From: Pelagibius sp050330205
Lineage (GTDB): Bacteria > Pseudomonadota > Alphaproteobacteria > Kiloniellales > Kiloniellaceae
NCBI GenBank assembly: GCA_050330205.1
Contig: JBHJOA010000007.1
Span: 75,190 to 139,189 of the forward strand
Direction: 5' to 3'
DNA length: 64,000 nucleotides
The notes beneath the pieces are model-generated. The model ran no database searches. It was given only the letters and a program-made list of their open reading frames with translations, and had not been told where the DNA came from. This document shows, piece by piece, positions 8,909-19,184 of this stretch (the stretch's first letter is position 1; every line of letters starts with the position of its first letter). Both the position numbers and the translations under genes were made by a program.

Positions 8909-9366
8909 CCGCGGCCCTGCGGCCGGGGCGTGCAGGCGGCAGCGCCCTGCAGGTCCGCCCGCAGCCGCTTCACGACGCCGGGGTCGGTGGCGTTGATCAG
9001 CGTCTCCAGCAGCCGGTCCGGCTGGATCGGCTTGACCAGGGTATCGACCACCGCGATCCCGTAGCCGGCGGCGAGGCGCCGGGCTATGTGGTGGGTGTCC
9101 AGCACGGTTTTGGGTCCGGCGCTGAACACCAGGGCGCCGCGGTACTCGTTATGGCCGAGGTGGCGGATAATCCCCAGGCAGCAGGATTGCGGCAGGTAAG
9201 TCTCCAGCACGACACAGCGCACCTGCCGGCCGTAGAGGGCGCGGAAGCTGTCTTCGGTGTCCACCACTGCCACGGACTCTCCCAGGGCGCTGGCGACATT
9301 CACCACGTCCTCCAGGGCGCCGGCATCGTCGCTGACGATGATCGTTGAATAGCCGTAGTTATCCAT
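8890..9366 (-). CDS. Degenerate response-regulator receiver protein
   Basis: 158-residue stand-alone protein with a CheY-like layout: TIIVSDDAG at the start (acidic pocket), a hydrophobic strand at RCVVLETYLP where the phosphoacceptor is expected, and VVDTLVKPIQPDRLLETL near the end (conserved Lys-Pro). The acceptor position appears to be Glu rather than Asp, so it may be phosphorylation-independent or phosphomimetic. There is no output domain. ATG 9366 was chosen because the upstream extension is low-complexity and no receiver domain starts there. Confidence 0.7.
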   Translation of the reverse strand: MDNYGYSTIIVSDDAGALEDVVNVASALGESVAVVDTEDSFRALYGRQVRCVVLETYLPQSCCLGIIRHLGHNEYRGALVFSAGPKTVLDTHHIARRLAAGYGIAVVDTLVKPIQPDRLLETLINATDPGVVKRLRADLQGAAACTPRPQGRGYTGSC

Positions 9367-9709
9367 GCAATGCGTTCCTTCGATTCCTTGGTTCCTTACG
9401 GCCCATCGCGCCGGTGGCCCGTCACTCGCGGGCGGCCGGCGACACCCGTGCCCCTCCTGGCAAGCCTTGGCGGCGGGGCCACGGCGGGGCGTCGGATCGA
9501 AAGGAATCGGTTCAGCAAAAAACATCGCCGGCCCGGCCTCTGTCATCGGCGCGCGCCCGGCGGTCCTGCCGTCGTCCTCAACGGCGAGGGCAATCTCTCA
9601 GGAATCGGGTGGAAACTTAAGTATCTGCCCCGTTGTAACGCTGTTAAACAGAGTTACTACAAGCACTTACGGGCAGCTCTTAAGGGAGGAAGGTGGGCGG
9701 CGAGCCCCC
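9367..9709. other. Gene-free interval upstream of the receiver gene
   Basis: About 340 bp between the start of the receiver gene and the stop of the TPR regulator, both on the minus strand. Open frames here look like chance ORFs. An imperfect inverted repeat at 9633-9662 (TTGTAAC...GTTACTACAA) could be a weak terminator for the TPR gene or an operator. No convincing promoter was picked out. Confidence 0.4.
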
Positions 9710-11470
9710 TCAGGGGGCCGGTCGCGACGGGCCGCGGCGCAGGGTCTCGGCGGCATCGGCGAGGGCATAGAATACATTCGCATGCAGGGCGGCACCGGGC
9801 TCGCCGTGACAGCGCCGGGCGACCGCGATGCCAGCGTAGTGCCGGGGATCGAGCCGCGGCCAGTTCTGCCGCAGGCCGTCCACCAGGGCCACGGCATCCT
9901 CCGGGCGTTGAAGCTGCAGCAGTACCGCGGCATGGCGCAGGGTGGCGTCCGGCGTGCTGAAGATCAGGCGCGACCGGTAGCCGACTTCTGCCGCCCGAAG
10001 GAAGTTCCCCTGGTTCATGTAGAGGGTGGCGATCCATTCCAGGGTCTGCCAGCGGATCGGGTTGTCCGGTGACAGCGCGCTGTCGTAGGTCACCGCCTGC
10101 TGCAGGACGTCCCGTGGCGGCGCCGCGCAGGTGAACTGGATGGTCTCGACCAGCAGCCGCGCCAGGGCATGGCTGGGATCCAGCTCGACGGCCCGCCGGG
10201 CGGTGTCCGCCGACTGCTGCAGCCGGCCGATGTGCCAGAAGTACAAGGCAACGTTGAACAGCACCTCGGCGTCGTCGGGCGCCAGTTCCAGGGCGTTCTG
10301 AGCGTGCCGGACGGCCCGTCGGCGGGTCTCGGCGGTATCGGAAGGGGGATCGACGTTGGCGAGGTAGACCAGCTTCTCCGCCAGCACGGCGTGCGCCTGC
10401 CCGAAGTCCGGCCGCAGATCGAGCGCGCGCTCTGCCAGGGCGACGCGTTCCAGTTCCCAGGCGAGGCTGCTGCTGGCCGCGCCGGGTAGCCATGTAGCCT
10501 GGATGTAGAGCTCCCAGGCGCTGAGGGAGTCGGGATCCTGCGCCGCCAGCGAGCGCCTTGAGGCGTTGAACACCTGCGTGCGCAGCTCGGCGACGATGGT
10601 GGCGACCAGCCGGTCCTGCAGCGGGAGGGAGCCGTCGCCTTCGCCACGGTAGGACTGGGCCCACAGCAGGGCCCCGGATCGCGCCTCGATCAGGTGGACG
10701 ACGACGCGGGTGTCCCCGGCGAAGCTCTGCACGCTGCCGCGCACCACGTAACCGATGCCGATCCGCGAGTCCGCTGTGTCCTCCGTCGACGTGGCCGGCG
10801 TTCGCAGGCCGAAGCGTGGATCGCGTACCACGACGGTGATCGCCTTCACCTTGGTCAGTCCGGCGATCAGGGCGTCGGTCAGGCTTTCCGCCAGGATGCC
10901 CACGGTCGCGCCGCCCGAAGCCGCGTCGAAGGCGGCATCGAAGGGCAGGACCTCCAGCGCCATCAGCGGGCCGGCCTCCTCGGCCTCGGTCAAGGGGCCC
11001 GCGCGCTGGAGCCCCAACCAGGCGCCGGCGGCGAACAGCAGCGCCAGCAGGACCCCGGCGCCAGACCACGCGAGCCTGATCCGGCGCCGCAAGGCGGCTG
11101 CCGCCGGGGCCGCGGCGCCCTCCGCCACGGCGGTGATCGACGGCCGGTAGGTGCCGCGGGGAATCTCGATCCTGATCGGGTCCGCGGCGCCCTGGGTGGC
11201 ATAGTAGTGGTCCAGCGCCTGGCGCAGCCGGTGCACCTCGACCCGCACGATGCTGTCGGAGTTCGGGTCGAAGTCCTCGCTCCTGCCGAAGACGTCGGTG
11301 CCGATGGAATAGGCCTTCAGGCGCTCGCCGCGCCCGGCGAGTTCCTCGTTGATCAGGTAGCGCAGCAGGGGCCGCAATCGGGAAGCTTCACCCAGAACGC
11401 CGCTGTCGATCAGGCTCCCGACGGCGGCGAGAGCCTTCTTTGAGGTTTCGGCGTCGTAAAGTGCTGCCAT
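9710..11470 (-). CDS. Membrane-anchored TPR protein with TolB-like domain, probable signalling protein
   Basis: 586-residue protein. Residues 1-115 form an N-terminal domain (SRLRPLLRYLINEELAGRGERLKAYSIGTDVFGR...RVEVHRLRQALDHYY) found in many rhizobial and other alphaproteobacterial proteins labelled adenylate-cyclase-like. A transmembrane helix follows at about 133-152 (AWSGAGVLLALLFAAGAWLGL). The next part (about 165-290) resembles the TolB-like/FlgO-type domain (LAESLTDALIAGLTKVKAITVV, GYVVRGSVQSFAGDTRVVVHLIEARSGALLWAQSY). The C-terminal half is TPR repeats. No cyclase catalytic domain is visible, so a cyclase name would be wrong; the role is unknown. Confidence 0.8.
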   Translation of the reverse strand: MAALYDAETSKKALAAVGSLIDSGVLGEASRLRPLLRYLINEELAGRGERLKAYSIGTDVFGRSEDFDPNSDSIVRVEVHRLRQALDHYYATQGAADPIRIEIPRGTYRPSITAVAEGAAAPAAAALRRRIRLAWSGAGVLLALLFAAGAWLGLQRAGPLTEAEEAGPLMALEVLPFDAAFDAASGGATVGILAESLTDALIAGLTKVKAITVVVRDPRFGLRTPATSTEDTADSRIGIGYVVRGSVQSFAGDTRVVVHLIEARSGALLWAQSYRGEGDGSLPLQDRLVATIVAELRTQVFNASRRSLAAQDPDSLSAWELYIQATWLPGAASSSLAWELERVALAERALDLRPDFGQAHAVLAEKLVYLANVDPPSDTAETRRRAVRHAQNALELAPDDAEVLFNVALYFWHIGRLQQSADTARRAVELDPSHALARLLVETIQFTCAAPPRDVLQQAVTYDSALSPDNPIRWQTLEWIATLYMNQGNFLRAAEVGYRSRLIFSTPDATLRHAAVLLQLQRPEDAVALVDGLRQNWPRLDPRHYAGIAVARRCHGEPGAALHANVFYALADAAETLRRGPSRPAP

Positions 11471-11579
11471 GCCCCCGCCAAGCGTTCCGTTCTTGCCGAA
11501 TCGGACCCTGTTCCCCGGACAGTCTAGAACAACACGGCGGGCGAAAGCGCCTTCATGTGGGTGTAGCGGCCTGGCGCGC

Positions 11580-12320
11580 TCAAAAACCCACGCCGCCGGC
11601 CAGGGCGGCGTAGTAGGTGATGGTCATCAGGCTGTTGAAGACGCCGTGGACGATCACGGCGGGCCACAGCGAGCCGCTGCGCTCGTAGACCGCAGCCAGC
11701 ACCAGGCCCATCATCGCCAGCGGCGGGATCAGCACCGGCAGCGTATGCACCGCCGCGAAGAAGACGGCGCTCAAGGGGGCGGCGTAGAGGAAGCGCAGGT
11801 ACTTGCGCAGCCAGCCGAAAATAAGCCCGCGGAACACCACCTCCTCGGCGAAGGGCACCACAATGCCGACCAGCAGCAGCATGACCACGAGGCTGGTCCA
11901 GCTGAATCCTTCCGGCGCCAGAGCGCGCAGCTGCGGGTTCTCCACCGGTCCGCCGAACAGCGACTGGAAGCCGAGGTTGAGCACCGAGAAGACGGGCACG
12001 CAGACCAGGCCGATGGCCACCGCCAGTCGGTACCATGACCGGTAGGTGGGCCTGAGGCCGATATCGGCGAGCCGCAGGCGGTGCGGCCGCAGCACCAGCA
12101 GCCACACCAGGAACAGCAGGAATATGGCCTGGCCGGAGAACAGGGCGACCACCGGCAGCAGCCCCGGGCCGTCGCCCGACAGCGCCCTGCCGGCCAGGTA
12201 GCCGATGCCGACGAAGCCGACGAAGAAAACGACGATGAGCAGCAGCAGGTCACGCAAGCGCACCGGCGAGGCGGCCCAGGACCCCAGCGGCGGCGCCAGG
12301 CGCGGCGGCAGCAGCGCCAC
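11580..12320 (-). CDS. CPBP family intramembrane glutamic endopeptidase
   Basis: 246-residue multi-helix membrane protein with the Abi/CAAX-protease motifs: EEVVFRG, a later HTLPVL and HGVFNSL near the C-terminus. These are the Glu-Glu and His residues that form the active site. Bacterial members process membrane proteins or act in bacteriocin self-immunity; the substrate here cannot be inferred. It starts with GTG 12320, abutting the stop of the CinA-like gene, so it is probably the last gene of the minus-strand operon ispDF-pgpA-pncC-CPBP. Confidence 0.88.
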   Translation of the reverse strand: MALLPPRLAPPLGSWAASPVRLRDLLLLIVVFFVGFVGIGYLAGRALSGDGPGLLPVVALFSGQAIFLLFLVWLLVLRPHRLRLADIGLRPTYRSWYRLAVAIGLVCVPVFSVLNLGFQSLFGGPVENPQLRALAPEGFSWTSLVVMLLLVGIVVPFAEEVVFRGLIFGWLRKYLRFLYAAPLSAVFFAAVHTLPVLIPPLAMMGLVLAAVYERSGSLWPAVIVHGVFNSLMTITYYAALAGGVGF

Positions 12321-12812
12321 TTAGACGGCCTCCCGCAACAGCTCGAGGGCGGCGCTCACCGTGGCGAGGCGCACCGCCGCGCGGTCGCCGGGAAAGACGT
12401 GGCGGAAGGCACTGGCCGGCCCGCCGCGCTGCGCGCGGCCGAGGAACACCAGGCCGACGGGCTTTCCCGGGGTGGCGCCGCCGGGCCCGGCGATGCCGGT
12501 GGCCGAGACGGCGACGTCGGCCAGCGAGGCCTGCAGTGCGCCCGCGGCCATGGCGGCCGCGACCTCGGCGCTGACGGCGCCGGGGCCGGGCGGCTCCAGC
12601 AGCGCCGGATCGACCCCCAGCATCGCCGCCTTGGCCGCGTTGGAGTAGGTGACGAAACCGCGGTCGACGACGTCGGAGGATCCGGCGAGTTCCGTCAGGC
12701 AGGCGGCGATCAGCCCGCCGGTACAGGACTCCGCCGTCGCCACCCGCTTGCCGGCCGCGCGGTAGCGGTCCAGCAGTTCCGCGGCCTGCCGCAGCAGCGC
12801 TTCGTCGAACAT
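12321..12812 (-). CDS. pncC: CinA C-terminal domain protein (nicotinamide-nucleotide amidohydrolase)
   Basis: 163-residue stand-alone CinA C-terminal domain. The hallmark ATAESCTGGLIAACLTELAGSSDVVDRGFVTYSN is present, followed by AVSATGIAGPGG. The domain deamidates NMN to nicotinate mononucleotide, salvaging by-products of DNA ligase. The N-terminal CinA domain is absent, as is common in proteobacteria. The start overlaps the stop of pgpA by one base (TGATG), which points to translational coupling. Confidence 0.93.
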   Translation of the reverse strand: MFDEALLRQAAELLDRYRAAGKRVATAESCTGGLIAACLTELAGSSDVVDRGFVTYSNAAKAAMLGVDPALLEPPGPGAVSAEVAAAMAAGALQASLADVAVSATGIAGPGGATPGKPVGLVFLGRAQRGGPASAFRHVFPGDRAAVRLATVSAALELLREAV

Positions 12813-13288
12813 CACGCGCGCTCCCACAGCCAGAGGATCGCGTAGACCGCGGCGGCGGCGTAGAGCCCGGCGATGATGTCGTCGGCCATGATGCCGAAGG
12901 CGCCCTTCAGGTGGCGGTCGGCCCAGCCCACCGGCCAGGGCTTCAGGACGTCGAAGACGCGGAAGAAGAAGAAGGCCAGCAGCACCCCCATGGGGTTGAG
13001 CCCGGCGGGGATCAGCGCCAGCCACTGGCCGGCCACCTCGTCGATGACGATGACGCCCGGGTCCTTCACCGCCAGCGCCTGCTCGTAGCTGTGCGCCGCC
13101 CACAGCCCGAGGCCGAACACCGCCACCGTGCCGGCCAGCAGGCCGAGCGGCCCGGCGAGCCAGAACAGGCCGACACCGAAGGGCAGGGCGGCCAGCGAAC
13201 CCCAGGTTCCGGGTGCCCCCGGCAGCAACCCGCTGCCGAACCAGGTCGCCAGGATCGAGGAGGGCAGCCAGGGAGAAGGCACCGGCAT
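12812..13288 (-). CDS. pgpA: Phosphatidylglycerophosphatase A
   Basis: 158-residue membrane phosphatase of phosphatidylglycerol synthesis. It has the family N-terminal motif ATWFGSGLLPGAPGTWGSLAALP and a later DPGVIVIDEVAGQWLAL, both diagnostic of PgpA, plus several transmembrane helices (LLAGTVAVFGLGLWAA, MGVLLAFFFFRVFD). It lies 4 nt downstream of ispDF and overlaps pncC. Confidence 0.95.
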   Translation of the reverse strand: MPVPSPWLPSSILATWFGSGLLPGAPGTWGSLAALPFGVGLFWLAGPLGLLAGTVAVFGLGLWAAHSYEQALAVKDPGVIVIDEVAGQWLALIPAGLNPMGVLLAFFFFRVFDVLKPWPVGWADRHLKGAFGIMADDIIAGLYAAAAVYAILWLWERA

Positions 13289-13292
13289 GGCG

Positions 13293-14474
13293 CTACGACA
13301 CCGGCGGCAGGGCGACGGTCGCGACGGCCTGGGCGGCGATGCCCTCGCCGCGGCCGGTGAAGCCGAGCTTCTCGGTGGTGGTCGCCTTGACGCTGATGCG
13401 CGCCGCCGGCAGGTCGAGCAGCTCGGCGATGCGCGCCACCATGGCCTCGCGGTGCGGGCCGATTTTCGGCCGCTCGCAGATCAGCGTCACGTCGAGGTGC
13501 AGCAGGCGGCCGCCTTGCGCGGTCACGAGGTCGCGGGCGTGGACCAGGAAGCGCCCGGAGTCCGCCCCCTTCCACTGCGGGTCGCTGGGCGGGAAGTGGC
13601 TGCCGATGTCGCCGGCGCCGAGGGCACCGAGGATGGCGTCGGTGAGGGCGTGCAGCCCGACGTCGGCGTCGGAGTGTCCGGCAAGGCCGGCATCGTGCGC
13701 GATCCGCACGCCGCAGAGGGTGACGTGGTCGCCGGGCCCGAAGGCATGGACGTCGAAGCCCTGGCCGACGCGGGTTTCTTCCTGGGCTCCGCGCAGCCAG
13801 CGTTCCGCCGCGCGCAGGTCGTCCTGCGAGGTCACCTTCATGTTCTCCCGGCTGCCTTCCACCAGTGCCACCGCAAGTCCGGCCCGCTCGGCCACCGCGG
13901 CATCGTCCGTCAGTTCCTCGCCGGCGGCGGCGCGGTGCGCCGCCAGGATCTCGGCGAAGCGGAAACCCTGCGGCGTCTGCGCCGCCCAGAGGCCGCTGCG
14001 GTCGCGGGTGCCGGCGATCTTGCCGGCGGCTTCCTGCTTCAGGGTATCGACCACCGGCAGCGCGGCGATGGCGCCGGCGTTCGCTTCCAGCGCCGCCAGC
14101 ACGCGGTCGATCACCGCGGCGGAGACGAAGGGGCGGGCGCCGTCGTGGATCAGCACCCGGGCCGGCACCCCGGACTCCAGGGTCTCCAGGCTCTCCAGGC
14201 CGCGCAGCACCGACTCCTGGCGGCTGCGGCCGCCGGCGACCGGCCCGGCCAGGCCGAGCTCCGGCGCCAGGCCGGCGGCGGCGGCGTCGTAGAGGTCGCG
14301 GTCGTCGGGGTGGATCACCGCCCGCACCTGGCCGACGCGCGGATGCTCGAGGAAGGCGCGGAGGCTGTGGCGCAGCAGCGGCACCCCCGCGAGGGTCGCG
14401 TACTGCTTGGGCAGGCTGCCGCCGAACCGCTGTCCCCGCCCGGCGGCGACGATCAGCACTGCTGTCGAATTCAA
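13293..14474 (-). CDS. ispDF: Bifunctional IspD/IspF, MEP pathway of isoprenoid synthesis
   Basis: 393-residue fusion. Residues 1-225 are the IspD cytidylyltransferase (VAAGRGQRFGGSLPKQYATLAG nucleotide-binding start, then IHDGARPFVS). Residues 235-393 are the IspF cyclase (GQGFDVHAFGPGDHVTLCGVRI, AGHSDADVGLHALTDAILGALG, GDIGSHFPPSDPQWKGADS, with the metal-binding DxH). The fused form is frequent in alpha- and epsilonproteobacteria. It carries out the third and fifth steps of the MEP pathway. It is the first gene of the minus-strand operon and is divergent from the ccsA-like gene, 92 nt apart. Confidence 0.97.
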   Translation of the reverse strand: MNSTAVLIVAAGRGQRFGGSLPKQYATLAGVPLLRHSLRAFLEHPRVGQVRAVIHPDDRDLYDAAAAGLAPELGLAGPVAGGRSRQESVLRGLESLETLESGVPARVLIHDGARPFVSAAVIDRVLAALEANAGAIAALPVVDTLKQEAAGKIAGTRDRSGLWAAQTPQGFRFAEILAAHRAAAGEELTDDAAVAERAGLAVALVEGSRENMKVTSQDDLRAAERWLRGAQEETRVGQGFDVHAFGPGDHVTLCGVRIAHDAGLAGHSDADVGLHALTDAILGALGAGDIGSHFPPSDPQWKGADSGRFLVHARDLVTAQGGRLLHLDVTLICERPKIGPHREAMVARIAELLDLPAARISVKATTTEKLGFTGRGEGIAAQAVATVALPPVS

Positions 14475-14566
14475 AGTGCGGGACTCCGCGCTGCTGGCCG
14501 TTGGTGTTCGCGGGGGAGGGTAGTGGCCCCTGGTGGCGGGGCCAAGAGGTGATGTATAGAGGCCCG

Positions 14567-15367
14567 ATGAATACCCTGGTTCTGTCGCTCTCGGCCCTGG
14601 CGGCGCTGCTGCCGGCCACTCTGCTGCCCTTCATGCGGCGGGCGGCGCGCGCCGACGCGCTGTTCTGGCTGCTGCTGGGGGCCGCCCTGGCCGGCGCCGC
14701 GGCGCTCAGCGCGGTCTCCCTCGGCGCCCGCTGGCAGGCCGGGCTCGCGACCACGCTGTGGCTGGCCGTGGCGGTGTCGCTGGCGCTCTTTGCCCTGGTG
14801 GTGGCGTGGAACCGCGAGGCGGCGCGGCTGACGCCGCTGCTGCTGCCCTACCTGCTGGTCCTCGGTGCCCTGGCCACCCTGGTCGCTCCGCTCAGCCCGC
14901 CGGCCCTGCTCGCCGGCACCCCGGACGGCTGGCTGGCGGCGCACATCGCCGTCTCGGTGGCCACCTACGGGCTCTGCACCATCGCCGCCGTGGCCGGCGC
15001 CGCGGTGTTCCTGCAGGAGCGGGCGCTGAAGCGGCGAGCCCCCTCCGCCTTCACCCGCATGCTGCCCTCGGTGGCCGACGCCGAGCGCCTGGAGGTCCGG
15101 CTGCTGGCCGCCTCCGGGATCGTGCTCACCGCCGGCATCGTCACCGGAATCTCAGAACTTTACGTCACTTCCGGCGCGTTCTTCACCCTCAGTCACAAGA
15201 CGCTGCTGTCGCTCCTGGCGTTCGCCGTCATTGCCGTCCTGTTGCTGCTGCACTACCGCAGCGGCCTGCGCGGGCGCCGCGCCGCCCGCATGGTGCTGCT
15301 GGCCTACCTGTTGCTGACCCTGGCCTATCCGGGCGTCAAGTTCGTCACCGAGGTGCTGCTGGCCTAG
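14567..15367 (+). CDS. Inner membrane protein of the CcsA/YpjD cytochrome c assembly family
   Basis: 266-residue protein with about eight predicted transmembrane helices. The central part matches the CcsA/YpjD fold: WLAAHIAVSVATYGLCTIAAVAGAAVFLQERALKRR, then SGAFFTLSHKTLLSLLAFAVIAVLLLLHYRSGLRGRRAARM. The complete heme-handling WWD motif is not present, so the YpjD type is preferred over a true CcsA. ATG 14567 follows AGAGG by 4 nt; the frame is open far upstream without a better start. Confidence 0.85.
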   Translation: MNTLVLSLSALAALLPATLLPFMRRAARADALFWLLLGAALAGAAALSAVSLGARWQAGLATTLWLAVAVSLALFALVVAWNREAARLTPLLLPYLLVLGALATLVAPLSPPALLAGTPDGWLAAHIAVSVATYGLCTIAAVAGAAVFLQERALKRRAPSAFTRMLPSVADAERLEVRLLAASGIVLTAGIVTGISELYVTSGAFFTLSHKTLLSLLAFAVIAVLLLLHYRSGLRGRRAARMVLLAYLLLTLAYPGVKFVTEVLLA

Positions 15368-15547
15368 CCGCCGCGCGATCTCGGCAGCAGCTCACTGCCC
15401 GTTTTTCGAGCAACCCGTGACGAACCAGCCCGTCTACAGACAATCCCTGGTGACATCGCCTAATTATTGTGCATCAATCCGCCCGCCGGACGGGGAGCGA
15501 AGCCCCCAGAATGGGTTCCGGCGGCACAGCGAGAGCGAAGGGACGGG

Positions 15548-16561
15548 ATGGGCATAGCCCTCGGCAAGATCGAACTGGACGCGCCGGTGATCCTGGCGCC
15601 GATGTCGGGCGTCACCGACCAGCCGTTCCGCCGGCTGGTGCGGCGCTTCGGCGCCGGCCTGGTGGTGTCGGAGATGATCGCCAGCAACGCCATGATCCGG
15701 CAGATGCGCGAGTCGGTGAAGGAATCGCGCAAGATGTCGGGCGACTGCGCGGCCGAATTTCCGCTGTCGGTGCAGCTCGCCGGCAGCGAGCCGGAGGTGA
15801 TGGCCGAGGCGGCGAGGCTGAACGCCGACCGCGGCGCCGCCGTCATCGACATCAATTTCGGCTGCCCGGCCAAGAAGGTGACCAACAAGGCCTGCGGCTC
15901 GGCGATCATGCAGGACGAGCGCCTGGCCGGCCGCATCATGGCCGCGGTGGTGGCCGCCGTCGACCTGCCGGTTACCGTGAAGATGCGCACCGGCTGGAAC
16001 CTCGAGAACCGCAACGCGCCGGCGATCGCCCGCATCGCCGAGGACTGCGGCGTGCGCCTGCTGACCGTGCACGGCCGCACCCGCTGCCAGAAGTACGCCG
16101 GCACGGCAGACTGGGACTTCGTGCGGGCGGTGAAGGATGCGGTCTCGCTGCCGGTGGTGGTCAACGGCGACATCGTCACCGTCGAGGATGCCGCCGAGGC
16201 GCGCGCCCGCTCCGGCGCCGACGCCGTCATGATCGGTCGCGGCGCCTACGGCCGCCCGTGGTTCCTGCGTCAGGTCATCGACTACCTGCGCGACGGCAGC
16301 CGCACCCCGGCGCCGGGCCTCGAGTGCCGCGCCGAGACGATGCTGGAGCATTACGACGCGCTGCTCAGCCTCTACGGCACCCGCACAGGTCTGCGTATCG
16401 CCCGCAAGCACCTCGGCTGGTACGCCAAGGGCCTCGACGGCGAGGCGGAGTTCCGCGCCGCCGTGAACCGCGAGGAGGACCCGGCCCGCGTCGTCGAGAT
16501 GATCGGCGTGCTGTTCGCCGGCGCCGCCGAACCGGCGCCGGCAGCGCGGGCGGCCGCCTGA
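15548..16561 (+). CDS. dusB: tRNA-dihydrouridine synthase B
   Basis: 337-residue FMN enzyme that reduces uridines in the D-loop of tRNA. Motifs seen: VILAPMSGVTDQPFRRL at the start, INFGCPAKKVTNKACGSA with the catalytic Cys, LTVHGRTRCQKYAG and DAVMIGRGAYGRPW (FMN phosphate site). ATG 15548 gives the family length. The stop overlaps the ntrB start by one base; dusB leading into ntrBC is the normal alphaproteobacterial and enteric arrangement. The interval 15368-15547 is AT-rich around 15455-15475 and should hold the operon promoter. Confidence 0.96.
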   Translation: MGIALGKIELDAPVILAPMSGVTDQPFRRLVRRFGAGLVVSEMIASNAMIRQMRESVKESRKMSGDCAAEFPLSVQLAGSEPEVMAEAARLNADRGAAVIDINFGCPAKKVTNKACGSAIMQDERLAGRIMAAVVAAVDLPVTVKMRTGWNLENRNAPAIARIAEDCGVRLLTVHGRTRCQKYAGTADWDFVRAVKDAVSLPVVVNGDIVTVEDAAEARARSGADAVMIGRGAYGRPWFLRQVIDYLRDGSRTPAPGLECRAETMLEHYDALLSLYGTRTGLRIARKHLGWYAKGLDGEAEFRAAVNREEDPARVVEMIGVLFAGAAEPAPAARAAA

Positions 16562-17738
16562 TGCCCAAGGTGACCGACATCCTCGCGCGGCGCCAGGTGG
16601 ACGGCGGGCCGCCCGATCCGGCCTCGATCCTGGCGGCGCTCTCGGTGCCGCTCTTCGTGGTCGATGACGCCGACGGCGTCTCCTACGTGAACCAGGCCGC
16701 GGAGCAGTTCTTCGACACCTCCGCCACCGGCCTCGTCGGCCGGCCGCTGGACGAGATCCTGCCCGAGGACAGCGCCATCTTCGGCCTCATCCGCCAGGTC
16801 CGCGAAGGCAGCTACTCGGTCTCGGAATACGGCGTCACCATCTCCAGCCCGAAGATCGGCTCGCGCTTCGTGTCGATCGACGCCGCGGCGCTGGGCGACC
16901 GCCCCGGCAGCGTCGTGGTCTCGATCCACGAGCGCAGCATCGCGCGCAAGATCGACCACCAGCTGGTGCACCGCAACGCCGCCCGCTCGGTGACCGCCAT
17001 GGCGGCGATGCTGGCCCACGAGGTGAAAAACCCGCTGTCCGGCATCCGCGGCGCCGCCCAGTTGCTGGAGCAGAACGCCAACCCGGACGACCGCCAGTTG
17101 ACGCGCCTCATCTGCGAGGAGGCCGACCGCATCGTCGCCCTGGTCGACCGCATGGAGATGTTCTCCGACACCCAGCCGCTGGCGCGCGAGCCGGTGAACA
17201 TCCACATGGTACTGGAACGGGTGCGCCGCCTCGCCGAGACCGGCTTTGCCCGCAAGGTGCACTTCATCGAGAGCTACGACCCCTCGCTGCCGCCGGTCTA
17301 CGGCAACCGCGACCTGCTGATCCAGGCGATCCTCAACCTGGTGAAGAACGCCGCCGAGGCGGTGCCCGCCGAGGGCGGCGAGATCGCGCTGTCGACGCGC
17401 TACCAGCAGGGCGTGCGCCTGGCCATACCCGGCACCGGCAGCCGCGTCGACCTGCCGCTGGCGGTGACCATCCAGGACAACGGCCCGGGTATCCCGGAGG
17501 ACCTGCAGCCGCACCTCTTCGATCCCTTCGTCAGCACCAAGGCCGGCGGCAGCGGACTCGGCCTCGCGCTGGTGGCAAAGATCGTCGGCGACCACGGCGG
17601 CGTCATCGAGTTCGACAGCGAGCCGCGGCGCACACGCTTCCGCCTCATGCTGCCGATGGCCCCGCGCGAAGAAGGCGACGTCATCGAGGAGGACGGCGGG
17701 CAGGCCGACCGCAAGGTGGCCGAACAGGCGGACCGGGC

Positions 17739-17742
<4 letters not shown>
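16561..17742 (+). CDS. ntrB: Nitrogen regulation sensor histidine kinase NtrB
   Basis: 393-residue cytoplasmic kinase/phosphatase of the nitrogen-control system, which phosphorylates NtrC under the influence of PII. PAS domain at about 25-130 (SVPLFVVDDADGVSYVNQAAEQFF), H-box with H153 (MLAHEVKNPLSGIRGAAQLL), and ATPase boxes N (NLVKNAAEA), G1 (DNGPGIP) and G2 (GGSGLGLALV). No transmembrane segment. The start overlaps dusB by one base and the end overlaps ntrC. Confidence 0.96.
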
Positions 17743-19181
<1,439 letters not shown>

Positions 19182-19184
19182 CCT

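Noticed and set aside
12321..13103. Longer minus-strand frame for the CinA-like protein
   Set aside because: The extension is pgpA in another frame; the CinA domain begins at 12812 with coupled start and stop codons.
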